NCBI GenBank assembly: GCA_964355005.1
Contig: CAYHBX010000020.1
Coordinates: 1 to 14,449, forward strand
Length of the DNA: 14,449 nucleotides
Origin: JAUSKF01 sp964355005
GTDB lineage: Bacteria > Patescibacteriota > Minisyncoccia > UBA6257 > WO2-44-18
Direction: 5' to 3'
Positions 12,883 to 14,449 of this stretch are shown in pieces. A program made the translations under genes and the position numbers. The notes under the pieces were generated by a model. The model was not told where the DNA came from. It made no database searches and was given only the letters and a program-made list of their open reading frames with translations. The first letter of the stretch is position 1, and every line of letters begins with the position of its first letter.

Positions 12883-13991
12883 GCGCGATATATCTTTTCG
12901 GTAGCCTCTACCATCTGTTTCAAGTCCAGTGATGTTTTCAGAAATTCGTTGCCTTTTTTAGCTAGGATAGAGGCGACTTTTTCATCCCCCGTTAGATATT
13001 TGATCGCTCTGGCCAGCTCATCCGGCATGTTCGGCTGCATTACTAATCCGCGGTCCGAAACGATCTCCGTCATCCCGCCTACTCTAGTGGTAATAACCGG
13101 CAAACCGGCCGCCATTGCTTCCAGTAAGGTGTAGGGCAGGCCTTCCTTTATAGAAGACAAGACAAAGACATCAAATGCTTTCAGGTAAGGAGCGGCAGGA
13201 GCGAGTCCGCCTAAGATAAAGAAATGATCTTCCAGGCCTCTTTTCTTGATTATTTTCAATAATTTGCCTTTTAGTGGTCCGTCTCCGATAATAAAGAACT
13301 TCACTTCCGGGTTTTTCACCAACGCGGCGGCGTTTATGAAATCTTGGTAGCTTTTTTCAACCACTAATCGGCCGATGGAGCCGACCCAGGTTGAGTTAAT
13401 AAGTTGAGAAGTTGATAGGTTTGATTTGACTAAAGTCGCCAGCACCTTGCGGGAGGTTTTTTTATCAAAGAATTTTAGGTTCTCCCAATCCAGGCCATTA
13501 TAAATCGTGATCAGCTTATCCTCGGGCGCTATTTTATTCTTAATCGCCAGCTGACGGTCATATTCGGAAACGTTAATGATCTTGTCCTGAAATCTAGCCG
13601 CGATCTTGTGTACCCAGATATAAATTATTTTTTTTGCGAAATTCAGGTCGTTATCCGGATTGAACACCCAGCCGTGCGCCGTAAAGACAACCATTTTGAT
13701 TCCCGCTAACTTGGCGGCGAATGCCCCCAATACTCCGGCTTTGGAGCTGTTAAGGTGGACTATTTCCGGACGCTCCCTTCTGAACAAGAAGAATAGCTCG
13801 ACCAGCGCCAGCCAGTCATTAAGGAATAAAAAATACGGCCGCAGTTTGTTGGACAAAAAGCGCACCCCTTGGCGTCCGCCAGTGACGATTTTTGTTTCAA
13901 ATCCGGATTTTTGAAGCTCCGTCGATAAGTCCCGGACGTACTTTTGGGCTCCGCCGACGTCATCCTTGGTGATTAGGTACAAAATCTTCAT
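12879..13991 (-). CDS. GT4-family glycosyltransferase (GT-B fold)
   Basis: A 370-residue retaining glycosyltransferase of the GT4 type, using a nucleotide-activated sugar to build cell-surface glycans at the inner face of the membrane. N-terminal Rossmann half: MKILYLITKDDVGGAQKYV with the glycine-rich acceptor-side loop at 13-15, EIVHLNSSKAG at 76-86, TAHGWVF at 104-110 and NVSEYDR at 140-146. C-terminal half: VGSIGRLVVEKS at 203-214, IIGDGPL at 234-240 and the EX7E signature Glu283-Glu291 in KEGLPYTLLE, then GLPVITTRVGG. No transmembrane segment. Residues about 189-200, at the hinge before the second domain, are encoded by an 8-nt tandem repeat and look inserted. The start ATG 13991 lacks a ribosome binding site and follows a TAAAAT (14004-13999) by seven bases. 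Donor and acceptor sugars are not deducible. Confidence 0.88.
   Translation of the reverse strand: MKILYLITKDDVGGAQKYVRDLSTELQKSGFETKIVTGGRQGVRFLSNKLRPYFLFLNDWLALVELFFLFRRERPEIVHLNSSKAGVLGAFAAKLAGIKMVVFTAHGWVFNPDNDLNFAKKIIYIWVHKIAARFQDKIINVSEYDRQLAIKNKIAPEDKLITIYNGLDWENLKFFDKKTSRKVLATLVKSNLSTSQLINSTWVGSIGRLVVEKSYQDFINAAALVKNPEVKFFIIGDGPLKGKLLKIIKKRGLEDHFFILGGLAPAAPYLKAFDVFVLSSIKEGLPYTLLEAMAAGLPVITTRVGGMTEIVSDRGLVMQPNMPDELARAIKYLTGDEKVASILAKKGNEFLKTSLDLKQMVEATEKIYRA
13394..13425. repeat. 8-nt tandem repeat inside the glycosyltransferase gene
   Basis: Four 8-nt units on the plus strand: AGTTAATA, AGTTGAGA, AGTTGATA and GGTTTGAT. They encode residues about 189-200 (KSNLSTSQLINS) on the minus strand. 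In GT4 proteins the link between the two domains is usually shorter here, so the repeat looks like an in-frame addition. Confidence 0.55.
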
Positions 13992-14021
13992 CTATTCTAT
14001 TTTACCAATTTATAAGATAAG
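13992..14021. promoter_or_regulatory. 30-bp divergent promoter region between two glycosyltransferase genes
   Basis: Only 30 bases separate the two start codons. Minus strand: TAAAAT at 14004-13999, seven bases before ATG 13991. Plus strand: TATAAG at 14011-14016, five bases before ATG 14022 and 14 before ATG 14031. No good -35 boxes are seen, and any would have to lie inside the opposite gene. Confidence 0.4.
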
Positions 14022-14449
14022 ATGAGACCAATGTCAAAGAAAGTCGCGGTTTTCAGTCTCGCATATGATCCATTTGTCGGCGGAGCAGAGATAGCCGTTA
14101 AGGAGATAATCAGCCGAAATCCCAGCTACGATTTTACTATTTTAACCAAGAAATTTAATCGTTCTTGGTTCAGCCGGGAAACCGGCAGCAACTTTTCGCT
14201 GTTGCGATTGGGCGGCGGGCTGGCCGGTAAGGACTATTATGGGAATTTTTTGGGAAAGCTTATCTATGTCTGGCAGGCCTGGAGAGCGGCCGAAGCCGCC
14301 CATCGGAGGCAGCCCTTCAGCGCCATTTGGGCGGTGATGGCTTCCTACGCCGGGTTCGCGGCCTTATTGTTCAAGTTTCGGCACCCGAGCGTGCCATTTT
14401 TGCTTACGTTACAGGAAGGCGATTCCGAGGCCCATATTTTAAAACGCGT
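14022..14449 (+). CDS. Glycosyltransferase, N-terminal part (runs off the window)
   Basis: An open frame of 142 complete codons reaches the window end without a stop. It begins MRPMSKKVAVFSLAYDPFVG, followed by GGAEIAVKEI, the glycine-rich loop typical of the first domain of GT4-type glycosyltransferases; QEGDSEAHIL lies near the end. ATG 14031 (MSKKVAVF) is an equally possible start. The EX7E signature would lie beyond the window, so the family call is based on the N-terminus only. It is divergent from the complete glycosyltransferase and likely belongs to the same surface-glycan locus. Confidence 0.7.
   Translation, partial: MRPMSKKVAVFSLAYDPFVGGAEIAVKEIISRNPSYDFTILTKKFNRSWFSRETGSNFSLLRLGGGLAGKDYYGNFLGKLIYVWQAWRAAEAAHRRQPFSAIWAVMASYAGFAALLFKFRHPSVPFLLTLQEGDSEAHILKR

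Overview
The window looks like a chromosomal stretch of a Candidate Phyla Radiation (Patescibacteria) bacterium, most likely Parcubacteria-like. I infer this from gene character, not from a search. The signs are a very large secreted protein with a signal peptide, a short coiled coil and a peptidoglycan-binding domain, a solo CPR-type reverse transcriptase, tightly packed or overlapping genes, and many short tandem AT-rich repeats between and inside genes. Standard stop codons work throughout: six complete genes end in TAA, four in TAG and none in TGA. I see no rRNA, tRNA or CRISPR.

Layout. (1) 1-1123: a reverse transcriptase with the LGNLTSQ and YADD motifs of diversity-generating-retroelement-type enzymes, cut off from whatever lies upstream. 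(2) 1083-2244, minus strand: a YkuK-like RNase H-fold protein followed by a DEDDy 3'-5' exonuclease; the exonuclease overlaps the reverse transcriptase tail to tail. (3) 2230-2367: a 126-bp MITE-like element with 18-bp terminal inverted repeats and a 6-bp target duplication, sitting on the start codon of the YkuK gene. (4) 2414-3679: a NifS/IscS-type cysteine desulfurase with a 105-nt heptamer-repeat insertion inside its reading frame. (5) 3792-7065: a ClpB-type AAA+ disaggregase behind a good sigma70-like promoter, overlapped by a polytopic membrane protein gene. (6) 7170-7793: a winged-helix regulator gene that carries a cluster of palindromes in its own linker-coding region. (7) 7794-8111: a structured non-coding stretch with a terminator. 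(8) 8112-11891: a 1259-residue secreted, multi-domain surface protein (S-layer candidate) closed by a very strong terminator. (9) 12082-12882: a membrane-anchored TPR protein. (10) 12879-13991 (minus) and 14022-end (plus): two divergent GT4-type glycosyltransferases, the second running off the window.

Themes. The downstream half (surface protein, anchored TPR protein, two glycosyltransferases) suggests cell-envelope building. The clp region is protein quality control and the desulfurase is sulfur/Fe-S or tRNA-thiolation supply. The most notable things are the MITE-like insertion; a family of 7-, 8- and 9-nt tandem microrepeats that occur between genes and also in frame inside two enzymes; a ClpB with a full disaggregase M-domain that also carries a ClpC-type IGF loop at the position used for ClpP docking; and several genes whose start codon lies only 7-8 nt after a -10 box, suggesting leaderless transcripts.
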